NCBI GenBank assembly: GCA_019550975.1
Contig: SDWH01000001.1
Coordinates: forward strand, 62,001 to 126,000
DNA length: 64,000 nucleotides
Direction of reading: 5' to 3'
Source: Bacteroidales bacterium SW299
GTDB taxonomy: Bacteria > Bacteroidota > Bacteroidia > Bacteroidales > Bacteroidaceae
The notes under the pieces are model-generated. The model made no database searches, was not told where the DNA came from, and saw only the letters and a list, made by a program, of their open reading frames with translations. Position numbers and translations under genes: made by a program. Position 1 is the stretch's first letter, and every line of letters starts with the position of its first letter. Shown in pieces: positions 6,860-17,231 of this stretch.

Positions 6860-9800
6860 ACATACAAGGCGGCGGTTTGTCTTTTGACATTTCGGGAACA
6901 AACAGGGAACTGCTCCGGGTGCTTGAAGAAAGCAAAAGGGCTATACAGCAGTTCAGCACGTCGGCGGTGCAGAACGGCAAAGGGATAGATAAAGCATTTG
7001 AAGCTACCGCAGCCGTGATAAATTCGGGGTTTGCCACGATAGACCGTATTTTTGAGGAAAACAAAGCGGCTTTGAAAGACCTGCAAGCACAATACGAGGA
7101 ATTGGGGCAGAAAGCCGGTAAAGCGTTTACGGAAGGACGCGATGAAGAATATAGGGCAATGGCGGCACAGCAAGCCACGTTAAAAAGCGAGATAAACCTG
7201 CGTCAGCAAGTAATCAGCGAAGCGGAAAAGCAAGCCGACGCGCTGATGAAAGAGGAACAGGAATTGAACAAACAACGTGAAGCAGCCGAAAGGAGCGCGA
7301 GGGCGCAACAGTCCTTAGAAGTTCAGCTACGCCGATGCCGGGAAGCATTGGTAGCGATGGAAGCGGAAGGCAAACGAGGTACGGCGGAGTTCCGGGAAAT
7401 GCAGGAAGAAGCCGCGCGTTTGGCTAAGGCGTGGAAAGACGCTACCGACCAATCCAACATTTTAGCGCACGACCAAAGAGGAATGCAGGGACTTATTAGC
7501 GGTCTTTCCGGTTTGTCCGGTGGGTTTGCAGCGGCACAAGGCGCGGCAAGCCTGTTTATAGGTGAAAACGAAAACTTACAGAAAGTAATGCTTAAAGTGC
7601 AGAGCCTTATGAGCATTACAATAGGTTTACAGCAGGTGGAACAAATGCTGAACAAGGATAGCGCGTTTAGGCTTGTAACAGTAGCCAAGGCAAAAGACTT
7701 GCTAACAGCGGCAAACGTTCGGCTTGCGGCGGCTTTGCACATATCCAACACAGCGGCGGCAGCATTGATGGCTACGCTTACTTTGGGGCTTTCCGTGGCA
7801 ATTACCGCCCTAATCGTGGCTCTTACCCGGATGCAGAGCAAACAAGCGGAAGCCAAAAAACAGGCGGAAGAATTTAATAACAAGGTTTCGGAAGCAGCAG
7901 CAGAACCCGTAACGGCTTACCGGATGTTGCAGGCGGAATGGTTAAGCCTTACCGGGGCTTTGAAAGAGCGCGAAAAGTGGGTACAGGATAACGCCGACAA
8001 ATTCGAGGATTTAGGCTACTCCGTGCGCAACGCGAAGGAAGCGGAAGAATTGTTAGTTACCAACAGCGCGAAGTTTGTAGAAGCAATGATGTTGCGAGCA
8101 AAGGCGACAGCGACAAGCGAATTAGCCGTAGAGAAATACAAAAAAGTCATTGAAGCGCAGAACAAGTTAGACACCACGCCAAAGGCTTATGTATCAAAGA
8201 AAGGCACTTATACGGACGGCTACGGAGTTAAACGCGAAGGCGTTGTTTTGGAGAAAAGCAGTAATTGGAAAGAAGCGGAAGAAGAATTGCAAAAAGCCGA
8301 AGAAGCATACGACCGGCTTGTAAACCAACAAATCAAATTCACGCAACAGGAAAAAGAGATATTAGCATCCATCGGCAACCAAACGGGGAAGGTGGTAGCC
8401 GGGAGCGTGGAAGCTGCAGAAAAGGAACTTTCGCGTTTGCAGGAACTATATAAGAAAGCGGCTACCGACACAGAACGCGCGGACATTGCCAAACAAATAG
8501 CCGAACAACAAAAGGAGTTGAACCGTATCAGCTATAACAGCGGAGGGAACAAAAGCGGAGGTAAAGAAGATACTGACCCGTTCGCAGAACAACTGAACGA
8601 GCGAAAGGCACTTTATTCCAAGTACCTAAAATGGGTAACAAGTTCCGACGAAACGGTACGCAAGGCGGCTAATACGGAGTTTGCCGCGTTACTTCAAGAA
8701 GGGACAAGCTACCTCGACTATTTGGAGAACATACGCGATGAGATTTCAAGCAAGACGAACAAAACGGCTACCGACTTGAAGAACATAGCCACATTAAACA
8801 ACGAAATAGCAAACGCAACGAAGGAAGCCGTTATTTCGGATTTTGACGCGCAGCTACAAAGGGAACTTTCTATGTGCCAAACCGTAAGCGAACAATTAGC
8901 ATTGATAGAACGCCGGAGGGAAGAACTGAGCGGCGACAATTCGGACGTAGATAACGCGAAGGCGGATATTTTGGACGTTGCGGAAGAAGACACAAAGGCA
9001 AAGGCTAAGCAGGAAACGCGCGAATTGTTACAGGAATACGCAAGCTATGTACAGGAAAAATTAGAGTTTGAAGAAAGCTACGCCCGGAAGCGTGAACTTC
9101 TAAGCAAGTCTGCGGCGGAAGCAAGCAACGAACAGGAGAGAAAAGCCGCAGAAGCAGCGTTAGCCGCATTGGAAAAGCAACGGAAGGAATACGAAAGCCG
9201 GAGCGGAAGCGAACAATACGACCAGCTTTTAACCGAATACCAAAGTTTCCAAGAGAAACAAACGGCGATTTTGCAGAAATATGCCGAGCAACGCGCAGAA
9301 GCGGAAAAGCAGGGCAATTTATCCATGATTACGCAGATAAACGCCAAGGAGCAGGAAGAATTAAGCAAACTTGCAGCTTCACGGCTTATGGCTACGGAAA
9401 GTTGGAATCAGTTGTTTAGCGACCTTTCCCGGCTAAGCACAAGCACGATAAACAAACTTCTTGAAGACATCAACAACAAGAAGATAACATTTTCCACGCA
9501 GTTTAACCCGGCAGACCTAAAAGCCATAAACGACCAATTAGAGAAAGCCCGTAACGAGTTGGAAAACCGTAATCCGTTTTTGGCGTTAAAAAACAGCCTT
9601 TCGGAACTTCGGGCAGCTATGAACGCCGAAAAGCTATTAGACAGCGATGACCCGTTTGTAAAGTCATTGCAGGATAAGAAGCAGCAGTACGAGCAATATG
9701 CAGAAGCGATAAGCAGCACTGACGAAATTTTAGCCGGTGCAGCAAAAACGGCATACGCCGACCTTCTTAAAGAAGGCTCATCGTACATTGATATGTTGCG

Positions 9801-11073
9801 CCGGAAAATTGCGGAACTTGAAAACGTAAAACTTACCGTAGGGCTTGAAGTTGAGGGAGAAGAACAATTAGCCGTATTGAAAGCCGCACTCAACAAGGAA
9901 ACAGGAGAAACAAAGAGTGTAGGCGAAGCGTTCAAAAGCACGTTTAGCGATATTGGAAGTAGCGTAAACTTTGTTTCCGGTGCATTTGACAGCGTGGTAA
10001 GCGGAATAAAGAATATGGGTATTTCCATGAGCGAGGAAACACAAGCGATATTGGGCGACATTGGCGGCATTATGCAAGGAGCTGGGCAGTTAGCCACAGG
10101 AATAGCAACCGGCAACCCGTTGGGGATTATTCAAGGCTCTATCGGCTTGCTTTCTTCTGCTTTCGATTTGTTCAACTTCCGGGACAGGAAAGCGGAAAAA
10201 TCCATAAAGCGGCATCAAGAAGCAGTTACAAAGTTGGGGTACGCCTACAACGCATTGGAACACGCCGTAGATAACGCTTTGGGCGAAACGGTCTATCAGA
10301 ACCAAACGGCTATGATTGAGAACCTACGCCAACAGCAGAATGAAATAAACGGCATGATCAGGGACGAAGAAAGCAAAAAGGACACCGATTGGGGCAGGAT
10401 TGATGAATGGAAAGAGCAATACGCCGAAATAGGGCGGCAGATTGAAGATATAATAGCCGAGATTACGCAGAGCATTACACAGACTTCCGCGCCGGAACTT
10501 GCCGACCAATTAGCGGACGCGCTTGTAGAAGCGTTCGAGAATGGAGAAAGCGCGGCGGAATCTTTCGGCGAGGTAGCCAACGACGTAATAAAGAATGCCG
10601 TAAAAAACGCATTGGCTTTGCAGTTTTTGGAAGAGCCATTACAAAGGGCTATTAAGCAGCTTCAAAAAGATATGGGCTTTGACGAAGAAGGGAACGGTAC
10701 GTTTGACGGCTTGACAGAAGCAGAGCAAGCAAGGTTTAAGGCAGCGATACAAGCCGCCGGGCGGAACTTCGAGCAAGCCATGAACATGTACAAAGACCTT
10801 TTCGAGCAAATAGAAGACGAAGGCGACCCGACAACCCTAAGCGGTGCTTACGCTACGGCGAGCCAAGAAAGCATAGACCTGTTAGCAGGACAGACAAACG
10901 CGGTAAGGCAGAACCAAGTAACGAGCATTGCACTCATACGCGAACAACTTACATACCTTGCGAGCATGGACAGGGGTATAAGCGTGATAGCGGAAAGGTT
11001 GCTGCGGATTATAAACAGGCTTTCAACGCCTGCCGATGATGGATTACGCTCACAGGGCATAACGGACTACTAA
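6856..11073 (+). CDS. Tape measure protein
   Basis: The longest gene here: 1405 residues, dominated by Gln/Glu/Lys/Ala-rich coiled coil. A hydrophobic segment sits around residues 295-325 (SNTAAAALMATLTLGLSVAI) and a Gly/Ala/Ile-rich hydrophobic region around 1070-1100 (GGIMQGAGQLATGIATGNP), both usual in tape measure proteins. There is an internal similarity between the regions near residues 575 and 945 (DPFxxxLxxxKxxYxxYxxxxxSxDE), which looks like a duplicated coiled-coil unit. The protein sets tail length: about 1405 residues at 0.15 nm each predicts a tail of roughly 200 nm. It enters the cell envelope during DNA ejection. Confidence 0.85.
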   Translation: MNIQGGGLSFDISGTNRELLRVLEESKRAIQQFSTSAVQNGKGIDKAFEATAAVINSGFATIDRIFEENKAALKDLQAQYEELGQKAGKAFTEGRDEEYRAMAAQQATLKSEINLRQQVISEAEKQADALMKEEQELNKQREAAERSARAQQSLEVQLRRCREALVAMEAEGKRGTAEFREMQEEAARLAKAWKDATDQSNILAHDQRGMQGLISGLSGLSGGFAAAQGAASLFIGENENLQKVMLKVQSLMSITIGLQQVEQMLNKDSAFRLVTVAKAKDLLTAANVRLAAALHISNTAAAALMATLTLGLSVAITALIVALTRMQSKQAEAKKQAEEFNNKVSEAAAEPVTAYRMLQAEWLSLTGALKEREKWVQDNADKFEDLGYSVRNAKEAEELLVTNSAKFVEAMMLRAKATATSELAVEKYKKVIEAQNKLDTTPKAYVSKKGTYTDGYGVKREGVVLEKSSNWKEAEEELQKAEEAYDRLVNQQIKFTQQEKEILASIGNQTGKVVAGSVEAAEKELSRLQELYKKAATDTERADIAKQIAEQQKELNRISYNSGGNKSGGKEDTDPFAEQLNERKALYSKYLKWVTSSDETVRKAANTEFAALLQEGTSYLDYLENIRDEISSKTNKTATDLKNIATLNNEIANATKEAVISDFDAQLQRELSMCQTVSEQLALIERRREELSGDNSDVDNAKADILDVAEEDTKAKAKQETRELLQEYASYVQEKLEFEESYARKRELLSKSAAEASNEQERKAAEAALAALEKQRKEYESRSGSEQYDQLLTEYQSFQEKQTAILQKYAEQRAEAEKQGNLSMITQINAKEQEELSKLAASRLMATESWNQLFSDLSRLSTSTINKLLEDINNKKITFSTQFNPADLKAINDQLEKARNELENRNPFLALKNSLSELRAAMNAEKLLDSDDPFVKSLQDKKQQYEQYAEAISSTDEILAGAAKTAYADLLKEGSSYIDMLRRKIAELENVKLTVGLEVEGEEQLAVLKAALNKETGETKSVGEAFKSTFSDIGSSVNFVSGAFDSVVSGIKNMGISMSEETQAILGDIGGIMQGAGQLATGIATGNPLGIIQGSIGLLSSAFDLFNFRDRKAEKSIKRHQEAVTKLGYAYNALEHAVDNALGETVYQNQTAMIENLRQQQNEINGMIRDEESKKDTDWGRIDEWKEQYAEIGRQIEDIIAEITQSITQTSAPELADQLADALVEAFENGESAAESFGEVANDVIKNAVKNALALQFLEEPLQRAIKQLQKDMGFDEEGNGTFDGLTEAEQARFKAAIQAAGRNFEQAMNMYKDLFEQIEDEGDPTTLSGAYATASQESIDLLAGQTNAVRQNQVTSIALIREQLTYLASMDRGISVIAERLLRIINRLSTPADDGLRSQGITDY

Positions 11074-11084
11074 AAGGATAAGTT

Positions 11085-11588
11085 ATGGAATTTCAACAGC
11101 TAAAAAAAAGGCTTGCGGAAGAAGCCAAGGCGAACGGGATTTGCGAAGAATGGTACAATCACATTCTAAACGCGCCTTCAAAAGAACGGCTTTTGACGCT
11201 CTTTGTGAAGGGGTTGGACTTTTGCCTAAAAAACGAATTTACGGATGATTTATGGGCAGAATTTCAAGGAATGCGCCAGCACTACGGCGTATTCAAGAAC
11301 GAACCTATCGAAGTAAAAGACTTGCGTAACGTTGTTGCTTTCGGGACTTCGGAAGGCACAGCAGAATTTACGGGTTTTCACGTAGCGCAGATATGGGCAC
11401 GTGATAACGTAAAAATCAGCATTAAGACAAGCGGTTACGCTTATATCACGGTTGATATAGCAGACCGGGCAGAAGTAGAGATAACAGCAAGCGACGCGGC
11501 GCGTGTAAGTGTATTCCTTCACGGCGGAAACTACACGGGAAGCACGACCGACAACGCACGGATTAAAGTAATCGATAAACGTAACTAA
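11085..11588 (+). CDS. Phage tail-region protein of unknown function
   Basis: A 167-residue protein. Residues 1-80 are helical and residues 90-165 are repetitive beta (short strands in IKTSGYAYITVDIADRAEVE and similar), suggesting a small beta-helix or beta-solenoid domain. It is located directly between the tape measure and the distal tail gene with short gaps (11 and 2 bp), so it is co-expressed with tail tip genes. A structural or tip-accessory role is likely by position, but no family was recognised. Confidence 0.5.
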   Translation: MEFQQLKKRLAEEAKANGICEEWYNHILNAPSKERLLTLFVKGLDFCLKNEFTDDLWAEFQGMRQHYGVFKNEPIEVKDLRNVVAFGTSEGTAEFTGFHVAQIWARDNVKISIKTSGYAYITVDIADRAEVEITASDAARVSVFLHGGNYTGSTTDNARIKVIDKRN

Positions 11589-11590
11589 TT

Positions 11591-12811
11591 ATGGCATTAG
11601 AACAAAATTTGATATTGAACATACCGTTTGACGAAGCCAACGGCTCGCAAACAGCCTACGACTTCGCACAGAACCGCCATGACGCAACGGTAATAGAAAG
11701 CAGTTTTGTAACCGGGAAGCAAGGTAATTGCATCCATTTCGACGGCAAAGGACGCGCCGAAATAGATAGTAATATAGTAACGCTTTCGGGAAACTTCACT
11801 ATCCTCGCATGGCTAAAAAGCATCCTTTTTGAAGACGGCTTTACAGGAACGCGGATAGGTTTGTTTTGCAACACAGACCAAACCGAAAACGGCTACCGGG
11901 AAGCATGGATAGACATAGAGCCGGGAAGTTGGGGCTACTTTGTCATACGGAAAGCAGGAAACCAAGTTAGGCTGTACTTAGATACGCAGCTTATAGAAAC
12001 GGTGGTACTTCCTTCCACGCTAACGGGAATTGCGTTGGTGCAAGACGTTTATAGTACAGGCTACGGCTTCGGGGATTTGGACGAACTGAAAATATACAAT
12101 GTTGCGTTAAGTGAAGCCGAAATAGCGGAAGAACTAAACAGCATTTCGCAGCTTGAATACTTTTTGAACGGTGTAAACTTCAAAGAGTTTGACCTGCATG
12201 TAGAAAGTTCTACCGGAGTGCTTGACCTTCCGAAGTTAAAAACGCCTGCTTCCGTGGATTGGGCAGACTATCACGGCAAGGTTATAGACTTGACAGCAAA
12301 GCGATACCAAGAAAGGGAAATAACGTTGAACTGTTGGCTAAGGGCAACCGGAAAGATGGACTTCACGGAGCGCGTAAACAGACTGTACGAGCATTTCAGA
12401 CAAGACGGAACGCAACGGCTTATGATTTCAATACACCCGACCAAGCCGTTAGTTTTTGAGGTATATTGCGAAGACGGGGTAGCACCCTCGAAGCGTTGGC
12501 ACGATGATAAGATGATAGGAACTTTCGCTTTGAAGTTGAAAGAACCCGACCCGGTTAAACGGGTGGTAAGGCATCAGCGGCTGAACGCTTCAAACGCGGA
12601 ACTTACGATAGAGTTCAAAAGCGACAAGATGGTTAATGTCTATTGGGGGGACGGCACGATAAGCGAAGATGTTTACGGGGATTGTACCGGGAAAAACGCT
12701 TTGAAGCATACCTACGCAGAAAACGGAATATATTACGCCATTGTAGGCGGAGTAATTGAGGAAATAACAGACTTCGACACGAACGGCATTATAGTATGGA
12801 ACAAATTGTAA
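11591..12811 (+). CDS. Distal tail-like protein with N-terminal LamG domain
   Basis: A 406-residue protein with three parts. Residues 1-190 resemble a LamG/concanavalin-like jelly roll (FDEANGSQTAYDFAQNRHDA at the front and LDELKIYNVALSEAEIAE at the end, a typical LamG terminal motif). Residues 195-320 resemble the distal tail (Dit) core, with repeated strands and AKRYQEREITLNCW. The C-terminal 80 residues form a small beta domain. Dit proteins join the tail tube to the tip; a LamG domain added to it could bind glycans on the host surface. The stop overlaps the next gene by 16 bp. Confidence 0.6.
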   Translation: MALEQNLILNIPFDEANGSQTAYDFAQNRHDATVIESSFVTGKQGNCIHFDGKGRAEIDSNIVTLSGNFTILAWLKSILFEDGFTGTRIGLFCNTDQTENGYREAWIDIEPGSWGYFVIRKAGNQVRLYLDTQLIETVVLPSTLTGIALVQDVYSTGYGFGDLDELKIYNVALSEAEIAEELNSISQLEYFLNGVNFKEFDLHVESSTGVLDLPKLKTPASVDWADYHGKVIDLTAKRYQEREITLNCWLRATGKMDFTERVNRLYEHFRQDGTQRLMISIHPTKPLVFEVYCEDGVAPSKRWHDDKMIGTFALKLKEPDPVKRVVRHQRLNASNAELTIEFKSDKMVNVYWGDGTISEDVYGDCTGKNALKHTYAENGIYYAIVGGVIEEITDFDTNGIIVWNKL

Positions 12812-15800
12812 TTATAAAGGCAGACGGGACAAAAATACCGTTATTCAGCCGGAAGAATGCAAGCTGTGTAAGCAAGGCGGCGCAAAAAACCGCCTTGCTT
12901 TCGGAAGATATTGTAAGCATTTCCCTAACTTCCGCTGTCCCTTTGAATTTTGGTATAGGCGACCACATACTACTATACGGGAAACCGTACAAGTTGAATC
13001 AACTGCCCGAACCGACAAAAGAAGGGGAACGCCGTTACACCTACGATTTGAAGTTAGAAGGATTGCAGTACGATTTAATCGATGCACACTACCATTTGCC
13101 CGAAGATGCATACGGGGAAACCTATTATTCAGACCTTGCAGGGCATTTGCAGGTTTTGATGTGGAACATAAACCGCATCTTTCCGGGTAAGTGGGTTTTG
13201 GGAGAATACCCGGAAAACACGGAATACAAGAACATTACCAATTCCGGGAAAAACTGCCTTCAAGTCGTACAGGAACTTTGCAGCAATTACGGGGTAGAGT
13301 TTGAGATAACTACCGATGGAAAGAAATACACGCTCAATTTCAAAGCGAAAGTAGGAATAACACACACTTTTACTTTGAAGTATGGGCGCGGATTAGGTCT
13401 ATACAAGCTGCAACGAAAGAACGTAAACAATTCCGGGATAGTAACACGGCTTTTTGTTTACGGAGGTACGGAAAATTTAAGGAGCAACTATGGACATACC
13501 CGGCTGTGCCTTCCGGGAACTACGCGCCTTACTTCATATATTGACGATGAAAACGCCATCGCGTTATACGGTGTCAAAGAGGGAGAAAAGGTTTACGACA
13601 TAAAGCCGCAGCGCGTGGGTACGGTTACAGCTTTGGGCGCAGATGTTATCACATTCGCGGACAACACGATGTTTGATTTGAACGCGAAAGAACCGGACGG
13701 GAAAACTACGAAATACCTCATAGGCGACACAAGCGCGAAGATAAAGTTTGAAAGCGGTGGACTTGCAGGTTACGAGTTTGACATGCATAGTTACGACCAC
13801 GCTACAAAGACTTTCGTTATAAACAAGTTCCAAGACGAAAACGGTACGGTATTCCCGTCGGAAACTTCGGCTGCTTTTCAAATAGCAGTAGGCGACAAAT
13901 ACAGCATTTCGGACATACGGCTACCGGATGAATACATAGAAAAAGCCGAAGAAGATTTGGAAGAAGAAGGGAGCAAATACCTCCCGACCGTCAGCCAGCC
14001 GCAAGTAAGCTACAAACTTGAACTTACCGAAGGCTTCTTTATCAAGATGTGGGGCAAAGATATTGAAACGGAAGTGTTGCACGTTGGGGACTTTATAAAG
14101 GTTGAGGATGAGCAAATAGGCGTGAACAAAGCCGTAAGGATTACGCAGATTGAGCGCGACCTGTTGAAGCCGCACAGCTACGACATCACGCTGAGCGACA
14201 CAGTAACCAAAACTACGACAGTGCGCGTTTGGAACGAGTTGCAGGAGATAGACGAAATAATTAGAATAAACAATCTTGCAGACCCGGCAAAAGCGCGGCG
14301 TAGGTGGAAAGCTACGCAGGAACTTCTAAATATGGTTTTCGACCCGGAAGGCGATTATTACAGCGAGAAGATAAAACCGCTTTCCATTGAAACGCAGATG
14401 TTGAGCGTAGGGGCGAAAAGTACGCAGTTCACGCTGCAAAACATCATATTCCAACCCAACTACGGAGGGGACGCGAATACACTATACGTTTCAAACGGTA
14501 CGCTCGTGCATTACGCGATAGACCCGGACGGCTTGAAGTATTGGGCTTTGGAAGGGGCTACTTTTTCCGGGCTAACACCGGCAGCGGCATTTTACATTTA
14601 CGCAAGATGTCCGATAAACGGAGATACAGGAAACATTATACTTGTAGAAGGAGCAAGAACGGTAGATGGAGAAGCCGGGTATTACAATTTCCTTGTAGGT
14701 GTGCTTAATTCGGTGGTAACGGACGCAGGAGGGAAGAATCCGGGGCGGCTTGTAAGCCTTACTTACGGAAGCAGTACCGTAAACGGGCGTTTCATCCGCA
14801 CAGGGCGCATCGAAAGCAGCGGCGGCGGAAAGTGCTACTTCGATTTGGATAATGACGAAATAGGCGGCGTTATAAAATTCGTAAAGAACGACGGCACGAT
14901 AGTAAACGTTACGGACGTTGATGACAAAGCCAATGAGGTAAAGGACTATATAAACAATACCTTGCCCGGCATATTGAACGAAATGCAATCGCAGTTAGAC
15001 GGGCAGATAGAGCAATTTTTTGAAGAATACGACCCGACCACAAGCAACGCACCGGCGAAAAATTGGAATACCACGCAGCTGAAAGATGAGCATTTAGGCG
15101 ACCTGTTCTATAATACGAAAACGGGTAAGGTCTTCCGTTGGGTAAAAAACGGGAATACTTACAGTTGGCAGGAATTACAGGACAGCGAAGTAGCGCAAGC
15201 GTTGGCACTTGCTAACGATGCTTTGAAACTTGCAGGAACAAAACGGCGCATATTCGTATCAACGCCTACAACACCCTACGACGTTGGCGACTTATGGGTA
15301 CAAGGAAGTACAGGCGACATTATGCGTTGCAGAACCGCGCGAGCTTCCGGCAGCTACAATGCATCAGATTGGGTAAAGGCTTGCAAGTACACGGACGATA
15401 GCGGACTGACTAACTTTATAAACAATAATTTTAACCCGAAAGTCAATGACTTGACGAACCAAATAGACGGGAAAATAGAAAGTTGGTTTCAGACTTCCGA
15501 CCCGGCAAGCGCATGGACTACTACGGCTTTGAAGAAAAAGCACGTAGGCGATATGTGGTATAGTTCAACGACCAAGCTATTAAAGCGGTATAGTTCATCT
15601 TACGCATGGACTACGATAGAAGACCAAAAAGCCATAGATGCATACGAAGCAGCGAGCAAAGCACAGGACACGGCGGACGGGAAACGACGCGTTTTTGTTT
15701 CCACGCCGCGACCTCCTTACGATATTGGCGACCTTTGGCTGACAGGCGGAAAGGCAGACGGGATTTTGAAACGTTGCATAAGGGCAAGAACTTCGGGTAG

Positions 15801-16809
15801 CTATATAGCCAACGACTGGGTAGAAGCCGTTTATTACGACAACACACAAACCGTAATAGACGGTGGAATAGTAACCGCCGGAACGGTGCAGCTTGCAGGA
15901 AATGACCAAAGTATAAAGGCAGGCATTACGGGAAATGGAACGGCGGAATCAAGCGTTAGGTTTTGGGCTGGTGCCAGCTACGGAAACCGGAATACCGCAC
16001 CCTACCGGGTATTGCAGGACGGAAGTTTTTACTCGACCAAAGGAACGATTACCGGAACTATATACGCCAATGCCGGAACTATTGGCGGCTTTGCCATTTC
16101 AAGCGGAAGAATTGGCGTTGCTTCAACTTCGGGTGCAACAAGTGGTAGCGGACTTTCTTTGTACGGCAGCTTTATAAAGTTCTCGGACTCCTACCGTTGG
16201 GCTTCTATTGGTACAAACGTGCTTCCTGCTTCAACGGGGGTTGTAGGTGTAGGGCGTTTTACAAACAATACGCCGAACACATACGGGACAAACTACGGAA
16301 TACTTATCAACGTTTCAGGTGCAAATACCAACATAGGAATCGTAAGCAACGGAGCGGTAGTTTGTAATAGCTACGTCGTAGATTACGGGATAGCCAAGCT
16401 CACTCCATCCGCTAATAATTGCCTTGTACCCGGCGATGCTACGAAGCCTACTTTGTTCAAGCTGATGCCGAGATTTATTTACAGTAATTCGGGTATAGGA
16501 TTACCACGACGTGACTCTATTTGTACCATGTTAGGTATAAGCAATTCTACGCCGTTCGCAGTACGGGTAGTTATTATTTGCGACCGAACAAGTACGCAAA
16601 CAGGTTACGTTTGTGGTAGGAATACTTTCGTAAAGAACAGTTCGGGAGGTAACGCGATGAACAGCACCTATTACCCATATATGATGGATAATAACGGCAA
16701 CAACAATACCAATAAATGGAACATGGCTAAGGGCGATATTCGCGAATTTCTTTTAGTTTGGGACGGAAGTAGCGGTTATTACGCATACTTGCTCAACATA
16801 AGGGAATAA
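12796..16809 (+). CDS. Tail hub / tip protein with long C-terminal receptor-reaching region
   Basis: A 1337-residue protein. The first roughly 400 residues have the look of a tail hub (Tal / gp27-like) domain: YTYDLKLEGLQYDLIDAHYHL, then a beta-rich region. Residues about 490-700 carry a helical and beta linker. From about 730 to 1020 there are three related segments in which WxxxxLKxxHxGDxxY recurs, probably carbohydrate-binding or trimeric fibre modules, each followed by YDVGDLW or YDIGDLW. The C-terminus (1030-1337) is Gly/Ser/Thr/Asn-rich beta, as in tail-tip fibres. It probably anchors the diversified protein encoded just downstream, or works beside it in host attachment. Confidence 0.6.
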   Translation: MEQIVIIKADGTKIPLFSRKNASCVSKAAQKTALLSEDIVSISLTSAVPLNFGIGDHILLYGKPYKLNQLPEPTKEGERRYTYDLKLEGLQYDLIDAHYHLPEDAYGETYYSDLAGHLQVLMWNINRIFPGKWVLGEYPENTEYKNITNSGKNCLQVVQELCSNYGVEFEITTDGKKYTLNFKAKVGITHTFTLKYGRGLGLYKLQRKNVNNSGIVTRLFVYGGTENLRSNYGHTRLCLPGTTRLTSYIDDENAIALYGVKEGEKVYDIKPQRVGTVTALGADVITFADNTMFDLNAKEPDGKTTKYLIGDTSAKIKFESGGLAGYEFDMHSYDHATKTFVINKFQDENGTVFPSETSAAFQIAVGDKYSISDIRLPDEYIEKAEEDLEEEGSKYLPTVSQPQVSYKLELTEGFFIKMWGKDIETEVLHVGDFIKVEDEQIGVNKAVRITQIERDLLKPHSYDITLSDTVTKTTTVRVWNELQEIDEIIRINNLADPAKARRRWKATQELLNMVFDPEGDYYSEKIKPLSIETQMLSVGAKSTQFTLQNIIFQPNYGGDANTLYVSNGTLVHYAIDPDGLKYWALEGATFSGLTPAAAFYIYARCPINGDTGNIILVEGARTVDGEAGYYNFLVGVLNSVVTDAGGKNPGRLVSLTYGSSTVNGRFIRTGRIESSGGGKCYFDLDNDEIGGVIKFVKNDGTIVNVTDVDDKANEVKDYINNTLPGILNEMQSQLDGQIEQFFEEYDPTTSNAPAKNWNTTQLKDEHLGDLFYNTKTGKVFRWVKNGNTYSWQELQDSEVAQALALANDALKLAGTKRRIFVSTPTTPYDVGDLWVQGSTGDIMRCRTARASGSYNASDWVKACKYTDDSGLTNFINNNFNPKVNDLTNQIDGKIESWFQTSDPASAWTTTALKKKHVGDMWYSSTTKLLKRYSSSYAWTTIEDQKAIDAYEAASKAQDTADGKRRVFVSTPRPPYDIGDLWLTGGKADGILKRCIRARTSGSYIANDWVEAVYYDNTQTVIDGGIVTAGTVQLAGNDQSIKAGITGNGTAESSVRFWAGASYGNRNTAPYRVLQDGSFYSTKGTITGTIYANAGTIGGFAISSGRIGVASTSGATSGSGLSLYGSFIKFSDSYRWASIGTNVLPASTGVVGVGRFTNNTPNTYGTNYGILINVSGANTNIGIVSNGAVVCNSYVVDYGIAKLTPSANNCLVPGDATKPTLFKLMPRFIYSNSGIGLPRRDSICTMLGISNSTPFAVRVVIICDRTSTQTGYVCGRNTFVKNSSGGNAMNSTYYPYMMDNNGNNNTNKWNMAKGDIREFLLVWDGSSGYYAYLLNIRE

Positions 16810-16839
16810 CATATAGAAATCACGGCGAATAAGCGGTAA

Positions 16840-16887
16840 AAGTGGTTTGTACCCCGATTTTCACGGCTTCGGAGTACAAACACTTCG
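16840..16887 (+). promoter_or_regulatory. Long imperfect hairpin between tail operon and DGR module
   Basis: An imperfect stem of about 17 bp forms around GTTTGTAC (16845-16852) and GTACAAAC (16873-16880), extended on both sides with few mismatches. No T-run follows. It lies 30 bp past the tip gene stop and may attenuate read-through into the DGR genes. A -7 like box TACTTTTG follows at 16928-16935, 25 bp before the next gene, so the DGR module may have its own promoter. Confidence 0.4.
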
Positions 16888-16959
16888 CCAACACTTAGCG
16901 AACGTATCAACTTAATACTGCTTATTGGTACTTTTGTAGGACACTTAAAGTATAGAATT

Positions 16960-17220
16960 ATGCAGAACAGAAACGGCGACTTAGTAAGCGCACAAATATC
17001 GGTAGCCGGAACGGTGGACTTTTCCGCCGGAAACTTCCGGATGGACACGCCTTTTTGCTTGAAGAACGACGGCGAAACGGCGGTAACGCTTGAAGTGAAC
17101 CTTTGGGGGATGCCCGAAGGGGAATTTATAAGCACACGGTTTGAAACGGGATGGAATCCCGAAATCATACGAGAGATTAAGAAAACGAGTTCAGCAACCG
17201 CCCTTGTTTGGGGCTATTAA
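16960..17220 (+). CDS. Small phage protein upstream of the DGR target
   Basis: An 86-residue, beta-rich protein (SVAGTVDFSAGNFRMDTPF, then AVTLEVNLWGMPEGEF) with no signal peptide or membrane segment. Its stop lies 11 bp before the likely ATG of the DGR target gene. Small beta proteins in this position may be a tail-fibre attachment or chaperone for the variable protein. No family was recognised; the function is unknown. Confidence 0.5.
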   Translation: MQNRNGDLVSAQISVAGTVDFSAGNFRMDTPFCLKNDGETAVTLEVNLWGMPEGEFISTRFETGWNPEIIREIKKTSSATALVWGY

Positions 17221-17231
17221 AACATTTGGAT

